The position numbers and the translations under genes are program-made. From the NCBI GenBank assembly GCA_903847405.1, contig CAINDP010000031.1, positions 1 to 58,534 on the forward strand: 58,534 nt of DNA. The letters run 5' to 3'. The number at the start of each line of letters is the position of its first letter. The first letter of the stretch is position 1. This document shows, piece after piece, positions 44,416-51,669 of the stretch. Origin of the DNA: an uncultured Myxococcales bacterium (GTDB lineage Bacteria > Myxococcota_A > UBA9042 > DTJE01). The notes under the pieces were generated by a model, which was not told the DNA's origin, made no database searches, and saw only the letters and a list, made by a program, of their open reading frames with translations.

Positions 44416-44890
44416 CGCATACCTCGTCGGTGCCCAGGACGGCGGTGTCCACGACCATCCGGGAACAGGCCGCATAGAAGGCCTCGCGGCGGGCCAGCAG
44501 GGCAGGCACCTCGTCCGCGACGTTCGCGCCGGTGACGGTCGGGCGGCCGCTGGCGGCCACCCGCTGGGAAAGGACCCCGGCCGGGCATGCCAGCCAGACC
44601 GTGAACGCGTGGGCCAGCAACCGCCGGGTCCCCTTGTCCTCGACCGCGCCGCCCCCGGTGGACACGACCGCGTTCGCCGGAGCCAGGGCGTCCGCCACGG
44701 CGGCGGCCTCGGCCTCCCGGAACTGCGCCACGCGCCCGGATGCGAAGAGGTCCGCGATGGGGACGCCCAGCCGCGATTCGACGGCCTGATCGGTGTCCAC
44801 GAAGGAAACCCCGAGGCGCGCCGACAGCAGGCGCCCGATGGTCGTCTTGCCCGCACCGCGCATGCCGATCAGGGCGATCACCGGGCGCAT
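44366..44890 (-). CDS. aroK: Shikimate kinase
   Basis: 174 residues. It phosphorylates shikimate at O3 with ATP. Walker A is GMRGAGKTT (9-17), the shikimate-binding DTD is in SFVDTDQAVE, REAEAAAV carries the conserved Arg-Glu, STGGGAVED is the GGG motif and GRPTV lies in the lid. Length is normal. The start overlaps the 3' end of the aroD-E-A fusion by 13 nt, and its own 3' end runs 50 nt into aroC, so translation of the three is probably coupled. Confidence 0.95.
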   Translation of the reverse strand: MRPVIALIGMRGAGKTTIGRLLSARLGVSFVDTDQAVESRLGVPIADLFASGRVAQFREAEAAAVADALAPANAVVSTGGGAVEDKGTRRLLAHAFTVWLACPAGVLSQRVAASGRPTVTGANVADEVPALLARREAFYAACSRMVVDTAVLGTDEVCDAIEHAWRRLPDHDVR

Positions 44891-47604
44891 CGGTACGCCT
44901 CCAGATCCTCCCAGAACCCCGGGTAGGACTTCGTGACGCAGCCGGGATCCAGGATGTCCAGGCCCGGAACCACCAGGGACACCAGGCCGAAGGCCATGGC
45001 CATGCGGTGGTCGCCCGAGGGATCCAGGACCGCGGGCCCGTGCAGGGGGCCGGGTTCGATCACCAGCCCGTCCGGGGTTTCCGATATCCGCGCCCCCAGG
45101 CGCCCGAACTGCTGTGCCAGGACCGCGGGACGGTCGGATTCCTTCTGGCGGGCGTGGGCCACGCCGCCAATCCGAACCGGCCCGTCGGCGAACAGCGCCG
45201 CCACGACCATCGGAGGCAGCAGGTCCGGGACCGAGCCCAGGTCCAGGACCCGGTCCCCCCCGGCATCCATCTGCTGCAGCAGCGACGCGAAGACCACGTC
45301 GCCCTGCCCGTCCGACGGGTCCAGGCCCACCAGCTCGGCCCGGCGGCCGGTGACGCGCTCGGCGGCCATCCAGAACGCCGCCAGGCTCCAGTCGCCCCCC
45401 GACTCCACCGACCGTCCCGGATAGGCGCACGGCGACACCGTGCAGACGCCGTCGCGATCGTCGGCATCCACGCCGAACCGCCGCAGCCACGCCAGGGTCA
45501 GGTCCAGGTACGAGCGGGACGCCACCGCGCCCGAGGGCCGCACCCGGAGGCCCCCGGGGAGGCCCGGCGCGACCAGCAGCAGGCCCGAGGCGGGCTGGCT
45601 GGAACCGGTCAGATCGACGACCACTTCGGCAGGGGTCGGCCCCCTGCGCTGGACGGTCAGGCGGCCGCTGGCGGAATCCAGGTGCAGTTCCACGCCGGCC
45701 GCTTCCAGGGCCTTCGCGTGGGCGCCCCAGGGACGCTCGCGAAGGCGGGAACCCAGGCCCAGCACCAGGGGTCCGTCGATCCGCAGGGCCAGGCTGGCGA
45801 TGAACCGGGCGGTGGTCGCGCCTTCCCCGCAGGGCACCGGCGCCGACGGCAGGCGCAAGGCACCGGGCGTCACCAGCAAACCTTCCGGGCGGACGTCGAA
45901 CCGCGCGCCCAGGGTCGCCAGGGCGGCGGTCAGATCCAGCGAGTCGTCCGAGGGCGAGGCGTTGCCGATCATCGACGGGGAGTCGGCCAACGCGGCCAGC
46001 ATCAGGGCCCGCTGGGTCACGCTCTTGGAGCCGGGAACGCGGATGCGCACCGGTCGCCGGCCACCCGCCTGCGGCTCGGGAGGGAGGGGGGGCGTCGACG
46101 CCGGGAGCCCGTCGGCCCGTCCCAGGCGGCGGGCCTGCTCCAGCAGGTCCCGCGGCGAAACGTCCAGCCCCGCCAGCAGGGCCGCCTGCGCCGCGCCCTG
46201 GCGGCACCAAAACGCCAGGCCGTCCACCGCCCGCCTGCCGGAAGCCCGGGCGCGTTGCACCAACTGGGAGGTCCCGTTCGGGGGGCGGACCACGTCCAGT
46301 ACCCGGGGCGGCATCGGCGCGTCGTCCGCCCAGGGGCACCCCTGGTCCTCGGCGCCGACGGGCGTCCCGTTCGCCAGAAGGTCGATCCGCCCCGCCGCAC
46401 GCTGCTCCCAGGGAATCACCGCCCAGGCCGCCGCGCGACCGGCGATGCCGTGGGGAAGGGAAGCCAGCGCCAGGCGGCACCGCTCCGGCGAACGCACCGC
46501 CAGCGTCACGTGGGCGCCCAGGCCGTCGGCCGCGAACGCGAGGGTCACCGCGGTGGCCCCGGTACCCAGCACGCGCACGGCGTGCCCGGCCCGCAGCCCC
46601 AGGCCCGCCAGCAGCCAGCGGGCGGCAATCACGTCGGTGTTGGCGGCCCGCCACGTCCCGTCCGCCAGGCGCACCAGGGTGTTCGCCGCCCCCAGCGTGG
46701 CCGCCGATTCGTCCCGGACGACGGCCGCATCGAAGGCGGCCCGCTTCAGGGGCATCGTGACCGAAAGCCCGAGGATCCCGAACGTCGTCGCCGCCGCCTC
46801 GACGTCCTCCCACCGGTTCGCGGGAAGGGGCAGGTACTGGAGGTCCAGGCCTCCGGCAGCGAACAGCCGGTTGTACACGTCGGTGCCCAGCGAGTGGACG
46901 ACCTGCGGGCCACCGACCACCGCGATGGGCCGCAGTCGGTGCGATTCCAGGACCCGCAGGGCGATGGCCCGGTCCCGGGTGATCTGGCCCGGCGCCGTCG
47001 AAAGGCCCTCCGCCGCAGCGACGAACGACCAGGCAGAACCCACGTCCCCGGGGCGGATGCGCGTCCACAGCCCGGCGTCCCCCATGCCGACGACCACGGC
47101 CGGCCGGTCGCCCAGGCGTTCCCGAACCCGTCGCAGGGCCAGCAGGTCCGCCGCACCCGTCACCGGGGCCGCCACCTTGATCATCGCGGCGGGAAGGCCC
47201 GCCAGACCACCCGCGGCGGCGTCCAGGGCCGCCACGTCGGGCGCGTGCAGGGACGCCACGGTGCGCTGGGCCGGGATCCCGGCGACCCCGGCCTGCCCGA
47301 CCACGTCCGCCTCGACGTCGACCCAGGCCGCGCCTGCCGCTGCAGCCTTGCAGAGGAGGTCGAGGCGCTGTTCCTCGGAACCCGCGAACGCGCCCAGGTC
47401 GACCGCCCGCCGGCACGTGGCAACGACCCTGGGGCCGTGGCGCCGAACCAGGTCCCAGACACGATCGTCCAGGTCCCTCAGGTGGTCCAACCGCACTTCC
47501 TGGAGGTCGGCGGAATCGGCGCGGTCGAGGCGGGCGGCCAGGGCGGCCTGCGAGGGTTCGGCGCCGGTCACGCACAGTCGGGAAGGCACCTCAGGGGAGT
47601 CCAT
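44878..47604 (-). CDS. Trifunctional AroD-AroE-AroA fusion
   Basis: 908 residues from ATG 47602-47604. Residues 1-210 are type I 3-dehydroquinate dehydratase: EVRLDHL, catalytic His in VASLHAPD and Schiff-base Lys in AAMIKVAAP. Residues about 220-470 are shikimate dehydrogenase: VVGGPQVVHSLGTD, VTMPLKRAAF with catalytic Lys, LGAANT, ANTD and nucleotide-binding VLGTGATAVTLA; the S-x-S shikimate motif is S-x-G here. Residues about 500-908 are EPSP synthase: PGSKSVTQRALML, HARQKESDRPAVL, DHRMAMAFGL and SYPGFWEDL. It covers steps 3, 4 and 6 of the shikimate pathway in one chain. Overlaps aroB by 14 nt and aroK by 13 nt. The domain order is that of the pathway, apart from the kinase. Confidence 0.93.
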   Translation of the reverse strand: MDSPEVPSRLCVTGAEPSQAALAARLDRADSADLQEVRLDHLRDLDDRVWDLVRRHGPRVVATCRRAVDLGAFAGSEEQRLDLLCKAAAAGAAWVDVEADVVGQAGVAGIPAQRTVASLHAPDVAALDAAAGGLAGLPAAMIKVAAPVTGAADLLALRRVRERLGDRPAVVVGMGDAGLWTRIRPGDVGSAWSFVAAAEGLSTAPGQITRDRAIALRVLESHRLRPIAVVGGPQVVHSLGTDVYNRLFAAGGLDLQYLPLPANRWEDVEAAATTFGILGLSVTMPLKRAAFDAAVVRDESAATLGAANTLVRLADGTWRAANTDVIAARWLLAGLGLRAGHAVRVLGTGATAVTLAFAADGLGAHVTLAVRSPERCRLALASLPHGIAGRAAAWAVIPWEQRAAGRIDLLANGTPVGAEDQGCPWADDAPMPPRVLDVVRPPNGTSQLVQRARASGRRAVDGLAFWCRQGAAQAALLAGLDVSPRDLLEQARRLGRADGLPASTPPLPPEPQAGGRRPVRIRVPGSKSVTQRALMLAALADSPSMIGNASPSDDSLDLTAALATLGARFDVRPEGLLVTPGALRLPSAPVPCGEGATTARFIASLALRIDGPLVLGLGSRLRERPWGAHAKALEAAGVELHLDSASGRLTVQRRGPTPAEVVVDLTGSSQPASGLLLVAPGLPGGLRVRPSGAVASRSYLDLTLAWLRRFGVDADDRDGVCTVSPCAYPGRSVESGGDWSLAAFWMAAERVTGRRAELVGLDPSDGQGDVVFASLLQQMDAGGDRVLDLGSVPDLLPPMVVAALFADGPVRIGGVAHARQKESDRPAVLAQQFGRLGARISETPDGLVIEPGPLHGPAVLDPSGDHRMAMAFGLVSLVVPGLDILDPGCVTKSYPGFWEDLEAYRCAR

Positions 47605-48706
47605 GCCAGCACTCCAGCAGCAGGTCTTCGTCCACCGGCACGGTCCAGTCGCCTGTCCCCGGTTCCATGACACCCGGCGCCCTGGGCAGGGCCATGCGGA
47701 CCCGCCCCTTCCGCACCTTCTTGTCCCGGAACAGGAACGGCCTGGCTGCGTCGAAGGACACCTGAGGTTCGTCCGGAAGGCCCAGCCGGCGCAACCGCTG
47801 GCGCAGCAAGTCCGCCTCGGACCTGGCAAAGCCCGTGAGATGCACCGCCACCCGGGCCGCCACCGCCAGGCCCGCGGCCACCGCCTCCCCGTGGGTCACC
47901 CGGAGTCCCGACGCCGCCTCGATGGCGTGGCCGGCGGTGTGCCCCAGGTTCAGGACGTGGCGGGGACCCTGCTCGAAGGGATCCACGCCCAGGATCCCCC
48001 ACTTCACGAGGGCCGCCCGGTGGACCGTATCGGGCGCCGGGGGGCGTCCGGCCGCCAGCCGACGCGCGTCCCGGTCCAGGACGTCCAGCAGGTCGGGATC
48101 CGCGATCAGGGCGGACTTGACCATTTCCGCCAGTCCGTTGCGCACGTGGCGCCGGGGCAGCGTGTCCAGGAAGCGCGGGTCGGACACCACCACGACGGGC
48201 CAGTGGAACATGCCGACGAGGTTCTTCCCTTCGGGCAGGTCCACCGCGGTCTTGCCCCCCAGGGCGGCATCGACCTGCCCGACCAGGGTGGTCGGCACGT
48301 TGATCAGGCGCAGCCCCCTCAGGCACGTGCCTGCCGCGAAGCCCGCCAGGTCGGTCGTGACGCCGCCGCCCACCGCGACCACGACGGACGTCCGGTCGGC
48401 GCCCGCCCGCAGCAGGGCCTGCACCAGGCGGATGTAGACGGCCGGTTGTTTCGAGCGCTCGCCCGATGCCACCCCGATGACGTCCGGCGGTGAGATGACC
48501 CGCGACAGGGCCCCCATCACCTCGGGGCCCCAGGACCGCCAGGCCTTCTGGTCCGCGACGACCACCGCCCGTTCGGCGCCCTCGGGCCATTCCTCGGCCA
48601 GGGCGTCCAGGGATCCGGGGCCCGATCGCCAGCGGGAATGGGACAGGTTCTGGACCAGCAGGGTTTCGGTGGAGGTCGACCGGGGTTCAGCCACAGTCAT
48701 GAGCAT
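47591..48706 (-). CDS. aroB: 3-dehydroquinate synthase
   Basis: 371 residues; it converts DAHP to 3-dehydroquinate with NAD and a divalent metal. Visible motifs: SGERSKQ, GGGVTTDLAGFAAGTCLRG, PTTLVGQVDAALGGKTAVD, metal-binding Glu in GLAEMVKSALI and His in LNLGHTAGHAIE and THGEAVAAGL. Start at ATG 48706 (a second Met lies two codons in). Family length is normal. It follows the TPR gene by 30 nt and overlaps the fusion gene by 14 nt. With its neighbours it completes the route from DAHP to chorismate; DAHP synthase itself is not in the window. Confidence 0.95.
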   Translation of the reverse strand: MLMTVAEPRSTSTETLLVQNLSHSRWRSGPGSLDALAEEWPEGAERAVVVADQKAWRSWGPEVMGALSRVISPPDVIGVASGERSKQPAVYIRLVQALLRAGADRTSVVVAVGGGVTTDLAGFAAGTCLRGLRLINVPTTLVGQVDAALGGKTAVDLPEGKNLVGMFHWPVVVVSDPRFLDTLPRRHVRNGLAEMVKSALIADPDLLDVLDRDARRLAAGRPPAPDTVHRAALVKWGILGVDPFEQGPRHVLNLGHTAGHAIEAASGLRVTHGEAVAAGLAVAARVAVHLTGFARSEADLLRQRLRRLGLPDEPQVSFDAARPFLFRDKKVRKGRVRMALPRAPGVMEPGTGDWTVPVDEDLLLECWHGLP

Positions 48707-48736
48707 CCTCGGACCAGGCAGGACGACCGCCGGCCT

Positions 48737-50458
48737 CTAGGGATTCCGCTCGAGGTAGGACTGGGCTTCCTCGGCCTGGGAGCCCTTCGGGTTCACCTCG
48801 AGGTAGCGGGTGTAGTAGTACCGGGCATCCGAAACGTTGCCGCGGGCCTTCTGGACCCGGGCCATGCCGACCAGGGCCGGCGCGTAGGAGGCGCCCAGTT
48901 TCAGGGCCGCCCGGAACTGCCTTTCGGCGTTTTCCAGATCGCCCATTCGCACGGCGCATTCCCCCATCCGGGCCACGGGCTCGACCCGCGAAGGACGCGC
49001 CTGGGCCGCCAGGCGGAACTCGTCCAGCGCCACGGCGGGGTTCTTGTTCAGTTCGCGGTTGCCGGCCGCCATGTGGGCGTCGTAGGTCCCGGGCTCTTCC
49101 GACGAGGCCACCTCGCCGCCGGCCGCGGCGCTTCGGGCGGCGGTGCGGGCGGGGGCCGGGGGTTCCCGGGGGACCGGCAGCGCACGGACGGCGGGAGCGG
49201 TCGCCCGAGCCGGCGGTTCGACCGCGGCGGCACGCGGGGCCGGAGCCGTCCGTTCGGCGGAGGCGGGGACCGGGAACCGGGCGGGGGAGTCGACGACCGC
49301 CTTGGGGGGCGGGGCGGGGGCGGGGGCGGGGGCGGCAACAGGGGCGGGGTCGGGTACGGGTACGGGTACGGGGACGACAACGGGGGCGGAAACGGGAACG
49401 GGGACGGGGGCCGCAACGGGAGCGGGCTCCGGAACCGGTACGGGCGCGGGTTCCGGGACGGTCACGGGCGCGGCGGCAGGCACGGCCGCGGCCGGAGGCG
49501 GAACGGGAACCGACGCAGCAGCAGGTTCGACGGCCGGAGCCTGCGGAGCCGCGGGCACGGCGGCGGTCGGGGCTTCCGGGGCTCGCAGATCGGGAAGTGC
49601 GGAGTCGTTGGCCTGGATGACCAGGGCAATCACGCTGCCGAGGGCAAGCGCCACGAGCAGCGCGAACGGGACTGCCCGCCGAATGACCGCCTTCCGCCGA
49701 GCCGCGGCACCGACCGGGTCGGAGGCCCACAGTTCGCCGTCGCCCGCCCGTCCGAACGGATCGGTCTCGCTGGGAAAGCCCATCGGCTCGTCGGCCGGAG
49801 CGGCCGGAGCGACCGGAACGGACCGGTCCCGGGCACGGTAGAGCGGCTCGGCCGGACGAACGGGCTCGGCGGGCGCGGGCACTGCAGCCTGCGGGGCCGC
49901 GGCCTCGGGTTCGGGGGCCGGCGCCTGGGGTTCGGGGACCGGCATCGCCACCGACTGCGGCGCAGCGGCGGCTTCGACCTCGACCTCGACCTCGACCGGG
50001 GCCTCGCGAATCGCAACGAAGGGGGTGGTTGCCAGCGGCTCGGGCGCCGCGACAGGCGGTGCAACCGGCGCCGCGACAGGCGGTGCAACCGGCGCTGCGG
50101 CAGGCGCTTCCTCGACGACGGGCAGACGTCGCGTCTCGCGCTCGGTCGGCCCGTCCCCCGCCGCAGGCCTGGCCGGGGGCGCCACGACCACGGGGGGCGG
50201 CGGCGCGACCGGGGCCTGGACCACGGGGGCCTGGGGAGCGGAGGGCGCGCCGGAAGCCGCGGGGCCGGGCACGGGAGCCTGCACGAGGGCACCGGCCAGA
50301 TCCTCGAGGTCCGCGAGGGGATGCCAGGCTTGATCGGGACCGAGGTAGACGTCATCGGGGGTCAGGCGTCCGTTGGACAGCCAGGCACGGACCCGCTTCG
50401 GGTCCTCGAATCGCAGGAGGACGCCGTCGCCCGTCCGGATGTAGATGACCTTTCCCAT
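48737..50458 (-). CDS. GYF-like, single-pass membrane protein with Pro-Ala linkers and C-terminal TPRs
   Basis: 573 residues. Residues 1-55 (MGKVIYIRTGDGVLLRF, DVYLGPDQAWHPLADLED) resemble the small GYF_2-type domain of deltaproteobacterial proteins. A Pro/Ala/Val linker follows (about 60-255), one transmembrane helix (FALLVALALGSVIALVIQ, about 260-280), a second low-complexity PVPVPEPAP linker to about 455, and three TPR-like repeats at the end (GNRELNKNPAVALDEFRLAAQARP). A cytoplasmic reader, membrane anchor and external TPR arrangement is inferred. Second gene of the aro operon. No link to aromatic biosynthesis is evident from sequence. Confidence 0.8.
   Translation of the reverse strand: MGKVIYIRTGDGVLLRFEDPKRVRAWLSNGRLTPDDVYLGPDQAWHPLADLEDLAGALVQAPVPGPAASGAPSAPQAPVVQAPVAPPPPVVVAPPARPAAGDGPTERETRRLPVVEEAPAAAPVAPPVAAPVAPPVAAPEPLATTPFVAIREAPVEVEVEVEAAAAPQSVAMPVPEPQAPAPEPEAAAPQAAVPAPAEPVRPAEPLYRARDRSVPVAPAAPADEPMGFPSETDPFGRAGDGELWASDPVGAAARRKAVIRRAVPFALLVALALGSVIALVIQANDSALPDLRAPEAPTAAVPAAPQAPAVEPAAASVPVPPPAAAVPAAAPVTVPEPAPVPVPEPAPVAAPVPVPVSAPVVVPVPVPVPDPAPVAAPAPAPAPPPKAVVDSPARFPVPASAERTAPAPRAAAVEPPARATAPAVRALPVPREPPAPARTAARSAAAGGEVASSEEPGTYDAHMAAGNRELNKNPAVALDEFRLAAQARPSRVEPVARMGECAVRMGDLENAERQFRAALKLGASYAPALVGMARVQKARGNVSDARYYYTRYLEVNPKGSQAEEAQSYLERNP
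50046..50093. repeat. Two 24-bp tandem units in the TPR protein gene
   Basis: Units 50046-50069 and 50070-50093 are identical and encode eight-residue Ala-Pro-Val steps in the first linker. The second linker (around 49300-49450) is also made of short Pro-Val-Ala coding repeats. Linker length is likely to vary. Confidence 0.8.
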
Positions 50459-50473
50459 CGCCTGCCGCCGGCC

Positions 50474-51421
50474 CTACTTGTGGCCCCGGAAGAACAGGAA
50501 CCAGGAAGCAGCGCCGCCGCCGACCAGCGCCAGGACGGCGCCGACGATCAGGGCGATGGCCCACCGGGGGAAACCCGGCTTGCTGCTGTTCGCGATCTTG
50601 AACGTGAACTGCGCCGTGGTGGAAACCGCGTTCCGGCCCGTGGAGGCCGCGGCGTCCGGTGCCCGCGGGGAACCGTTGGGATCCCCCGCAGCGACTGCAG
50701 CGGCAGCGTCGGACGACGGGGCCGGAGCGCCGTCGGGCATCCCTTCCGAAACACCGCCGACCGGCACCAGCCCCTGTCCTTCCGGAGCGCGCCGGAAGGC
50801 CTGCGTGGCACGGATGCCCCGCTTCGTTTCCCGCAGGAACTCTTCCAGGGACATCCACGAATCGCTGCCCCGGGAAACCTGGTAGGGCGCGGGATTCTCG
50901 ACGACGGCAGACCAGTTGACCAGGAGGATCGACGACGGGAACTCGAGGATGAGCCCCGTGGGGGATTTCACGATCCAGAGGCCGCTGGCGGAATCGACCT
51001 CGGCCGTGACCTTCGGGATGTTGAGGCGCTCGGGGGGCGGTTCGACGGGGACCGGTTTCGGCGGCGGAGCGGAAAACACGGGCGGCGGCAACACGGCGTC
51101 CACCGCCGGCATCTGGTCCGTGTCCACACGCACGGGCGTCGGAGGCGGGACCGCCCCCGCCGCGCCGCCCGTCGGCCGACCGGTTCGCCGGCCTCCGAAG
51201 GCTTGCATCGGCTTGCGGAACGCACTTCCGAACCCGTCCGATGCGGGCTCCCGGCGCGCGCCCGAATCCACAGGTTCCACGTCGGGAATGGAGCGGGCTC
51301 CCCGTGCGGCGAAGCGCTGCTCGCGACCGCACAAGGGGCAGCGAAGCATCCCCCCGGCGGCGTCGACGTCGGCGTCGTCCACCTCGAAGGTTCCCGTACA
51401 GTTCAGGCAGGTCAGTTCCAT
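50474..51421 (-). CDS. Zinc-ribbon, tail-anchored protein
   Basis: 315 residues from ATG 51419-51421. The N-terminus has a two-knuckle zinc ribbon (CLNC ... CPLCG) of the MJ0042/zinc-ribbon_5 kind. A Pro-rich linker, a GYF_2-like segment (SGLWIVKSPTGLILEFPSSILLVNWSAVV, then SWMSLEEFL) and one C-terminal transmembrane helix (WAIALIVGAVLALVGGGAASWFLFF) follow. It is 15 nt upstream of the TPR gene, and both share a GYF-like segment and a membrane helix, so they may work together. First gene after the TTGATT-17-TACTCT promoter. Its function is unknown. Confidence 0.8.
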   Translation of the reverse strand: MELTCLNCTGTFEVDDADVDAAGGMLRCPLCGREQRFAARGARSIPDVEPVDSGARREPASDGFGSAFRKPMQAFGGRRTGRPTGGAAGAVPPPTPVRVDTDQMPAVDAVLPPPVFSAPPPKPVPVEPPPERLNIPKVTAEVDSASGLWIVKSPTGLILEFPSSILLVNWSAVVENPAPYQVSRGSDSWMSLEEFLRETKRGIRATQAFRRAPEGQGLVPVGGVSEGMPDGAPAPSSDAAAAVAAGDPNGSPRAPDAAASTGRNAVSTTAQFTFKIANSSKPGFPRWAIALIVGAVLALVGGGAASWFLFFRGHK

Positions 51422-51448
51422 CCAGGCAGGCCCCCGGGATTCCGTGAC

Positions 51449-51477
51449 AGAGTAGCATCCGCGGTCGGACCAATCAA
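51449..51477 (-). promoter_or_regulatory. Promoter for the zinc-ribbon-TPR-aro operon
   Basis: On the minus strand, TTGATT (51477-51472), a 17-nt spacer and TACTCT (51454-51449), preceded by GC. The -10 ends 27 nt before the first ATG. No other promoter stands out in the operon, whose gaps are all below 40 nt, so this one probably drives all seven genes. Confidence 0.55.
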
Positions 51478-51608
51478 GCCCGCGGCGCCATTCCCCTCCC
51501 CACGGCGGGCCCGCCGTGTCGGGCCACCCCGTTGACCCGGACGGCTTCGGCGCCGACGGGACTTTTTCGGCAGACCGGTCCCCGTCCCCTGCGCGCTCGG
51601 GCGGGACT

Positions 51609-51638
51609 TTGGCACGCACGCATGCGGGGTGCTACGCT
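51609..51638 (+). promoter_or_regulatory. Promoter for ftsK
   Basis: TTGGCA (51609-51614), an 18-nt spacer and TACGCT (51633-51638), preceded by GC. It ends 31 nt before the chosen ftsK ATG at 51670, which argues against the longer open frame starting at 51532. The remainder of the 248-nt divergent region shows nothing more. Confidence 0.5.
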
Positions 51639-51669
51639 GGCCGCCGGTCGCTTCGGGAAACAACGTCCA

